Shown here: piece after piece, positions 62,283 through 64,000 of the stretch
Layout of the letters: every line of letters begins with the position of its first letter
Numbering within the stretch: the first letter of the stretch is position 1
NCBI GenBank assembly: GCA_024760905.1
Contig: CM045745.1
Span: 17,432,782 to 17,496,781, forward strand
Direction: 5' to 3'
DNA length: 64,000 nucleotides
DNA from: Plotosus lineatus
Taxonomy: Eukaryota; Chordata; Actinopteri; Siluriformes; Plotosidae
The notes under the pieces: model-generated
Database searches by the model: none
What the model saw: only the letters and a program-made list of their open reading frames with translations
Told to the model about the DNA's origin: nothing
Position numbers and translations under genes: made by a program

Positions 62283-64000
62283 TTATTTTACTTTTTTTTT
62301 TTTTAATTTATCATCATCATCATCTTTCACGTAATCCGGGGTCGGGTTGCGGGGGCAGCAGCCTAAGCAATGAGGTCCAGACGTTGAGAGCTTTGCTTTG
62401 TTGCTCCGATTCCTCTTCACCATAACGTACCAGCACAAGCTCCGCTTTACAGCAGAGGCTGCAGTGATCCACCTGTCAATCTCCCACTCCATCCTTCCTT
62501 CAGTCGTGAGCAACAGCTTGAGATATTTAAACGCCTCCATTTGGGGCAGGACCTCATTACAGACCCAGAAGGTGCATTCCACCCTATTTTGGCTGAGAAC
62601 CATGGCCTCAGAATTGGAGGTGCTGATTCGCACTCGGCTGCGAATCGCTTTAATGAGAGCTGGAGGTCTTGAATTGATGAAGCCAAAAGGACAATGTGAT
62701 CCGAAAAAAAGTAGAGACAAGATCCAATGACCACTATATCAGAATCCCTCAATGCCTCAGCTGCGCCTACAAATTTGGTCCATAAAAATTATAAACAGAA
62801 TCGGTGACAAAGGACAGCCTTGGCGGACTCCAACCCTAACCAGAAACAAATTCGACCTGTTATTACCAATGCGCACCAAGCTCTGGCTGTGGTGATACAG
62901 AGACTGAATTGCCTGTAGCAACAGGTCCTATACGCCATACTTCTCCCAGAGCACGCCCCCCTCAAGATAGTCTGAGGGACACGGTTGAAAGCCTTCTCTA
63001 AATCCACAAAACACATGTGGACAGTTTGGGAAAACTTCCTACTGCAACCTGCAGAGCATGTAGAGTTGGTCGAGAGTGCCGTGGTGAGGACGAAAACCAC
63101 ACTGTTCCTCCTGGATCTGAGGTTCATCTATCGGTCAGATTGTCCTTTCCAGTACCTATGCATAGACTTTCCGGGTAGGCTGAGGAGTGTAATTCCACGA
63201 TAATTGGAACACCCCCCCCCCCCCTTTTTTTTTTTTTTTTTAAAAAGGGGACTACCACCCTGGTTTGCCAATCCAGAAGTACGGCCCGCGATGACCACGT
63301 GATGTTGCAGGGATGTGTTAACCAAGACAGTCCCACAACATTTAGAGCCCTGAGATATTCAGGGTGGACCTCATTCACTCCTGGAGCCCGGTCTCCGAGG
63401 AGCTTTTTTCAATACCTCAGTGACCTCAGCTCCAGTGATGGGTGGACCCCCCCACCCAAACCCCCAGGGTCTTCCTCCTCCACAGAGGGCGTGTTGGTGG
63501 GATTCAGGAGTTATTTTATATAATATACTGTATATTTATTATTCAGGAAGTACTCCTTTCACCTCATGACAATATCCCTAGTCTAGGTGAGCAGCTCCCC
63601 ACTTCCACTGTAAACAGTATTTGTGGAGAACTGCTTCTCTTTCCTGAGGTGTCGGATAGTGGTCCAGAACCTTTTTTGAGGCCAACCGATTGTCACTTTC
63701 CAGGCCCTCACTGAATTCCTCCCACGCCTGAGATTTTGCATTGGTGACAGCTCGGGCTGCAGCACGTTTTGCCTGCCGGTGCCTGTGTGCCCACAGGCCA
63801 ATAAGACCCAATAGGCCTCCTTTTTCAGCTGGATGGCCCCCGTCCCATTCTGATTCCATGTCACACGCCTCCTTCGAGATATGGTTGTACCTTTGCCGGA
63901 GTTGTGAATTCAGCGCCCCTCTGACAGGAGACTCCATCAGATGTTCCCAGGAGACTCTACTCGCTTGGGTCTGCCTGGTCTAGAGGGCGGCCTCCCCCAC
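62283..64000 (-). mobile_element. Decayed LINE ORF2 (reverse transcriptase), runs off the window
   Basis: On the - strand, successive broken frames give the order expected of a vertebrate LINE. A pre-RT region comes first (RQAKRAAARAVTNAKSQAWEEF, about 63800). Then come VVGLSWLTHPCN and LLDWQTRVVVPF, and the RT core HMCFVDLEKAFNRVP at about 62990. Last come DHIVLLASSIQDLQLSLKRF, in which the usual F-A-D-D box is not intact, and ISTSNSEAMVLSQNRVEC with TTEGRMEWEIDRWI. A CATCAT run at about 62311 marks a 3' tail joined after a deletion. Frameshifts and the altered catalytic box make it inactive. Confidence 0.85.

Noticed and set aside
1..64000. CRISPR arrays, operons, bacterial terminators or phage genes
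   Set aside because: No regularly spaced repeats with unique spacers and no prokaryotic gene structure. The DNA is plainly vertebrate.

Overview
The window looks like nuclear DNA from a ray-finned (probably teleost) fish. It has intron-rich vertebrate genes with short GT-AG introns, long (CA)n tracts, and a dense load of tRNA-derived SINEs, LINE fragments and hAT and Tc1/mariner-type DNA transposons. There is no bacterial-type gene organisation. Most open reading frames longer than 60 codons are chance frames in repeats or introns. The real coding sequence comes from joining short exons by splice signal and reading phase.

Three genes can be assembled completely. (1) tdrd7, + strand, 12906-36907: 16 coding exons whose phases all match, 3333 nt, 1110 residues. 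It encodes three LOTUS/OST-HTH domains followed by three Tudor blocks. A CpG-rich non-coding first exon probably ends at 11143. (2) plaa, - strand, 59927 down to 43283: 14 coding exons, 2397 nt, 798 residues, with WD40 repeats, a PFU domain and a PUL domain. (3) smim20, + strand, 60599-61216: three coding exons, 68 residues, the mitochondrial MITRAC7 protein and phoenixin precursor. tdrd7 and plaa converge on a 6.4-kb intergenic space. plaa and smim20 are head to head, 671 bp apart, across an apparent bidirectional promoter with ETS-type motifs.

At the left end, two phase-compatible exon-like segments on the - strand (3071-2949 and 2819-2706) belong to a gene I do not recognise. The right end (62.28-64 kb) is a decayed LINE reverse transcriptase on the - strand.

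The three complete genes do not form a pathway. tdrd7 is a germ-granule and lens RNA-granule protein, plaa is a ubiquitin/p97 adaptor, and smim20 is a COX1-assembly factor. The most unusual features are: a SINE whose target-site duplication copied a GC splice donor of tdrd7; a SMIM20/phoenixin sequence without the glycine amidation donor; a 34-bp hAT element made only of its two inverted repeats with a perfect 8-bp target duplication; a 46-bp-arm hairpin between tdrd7 and plaa; a SINE family with two interchangeable LINE-type tails, one of whose likely partner LINEs is also here; and the unidentified exons at 2.7-3.1 kb.
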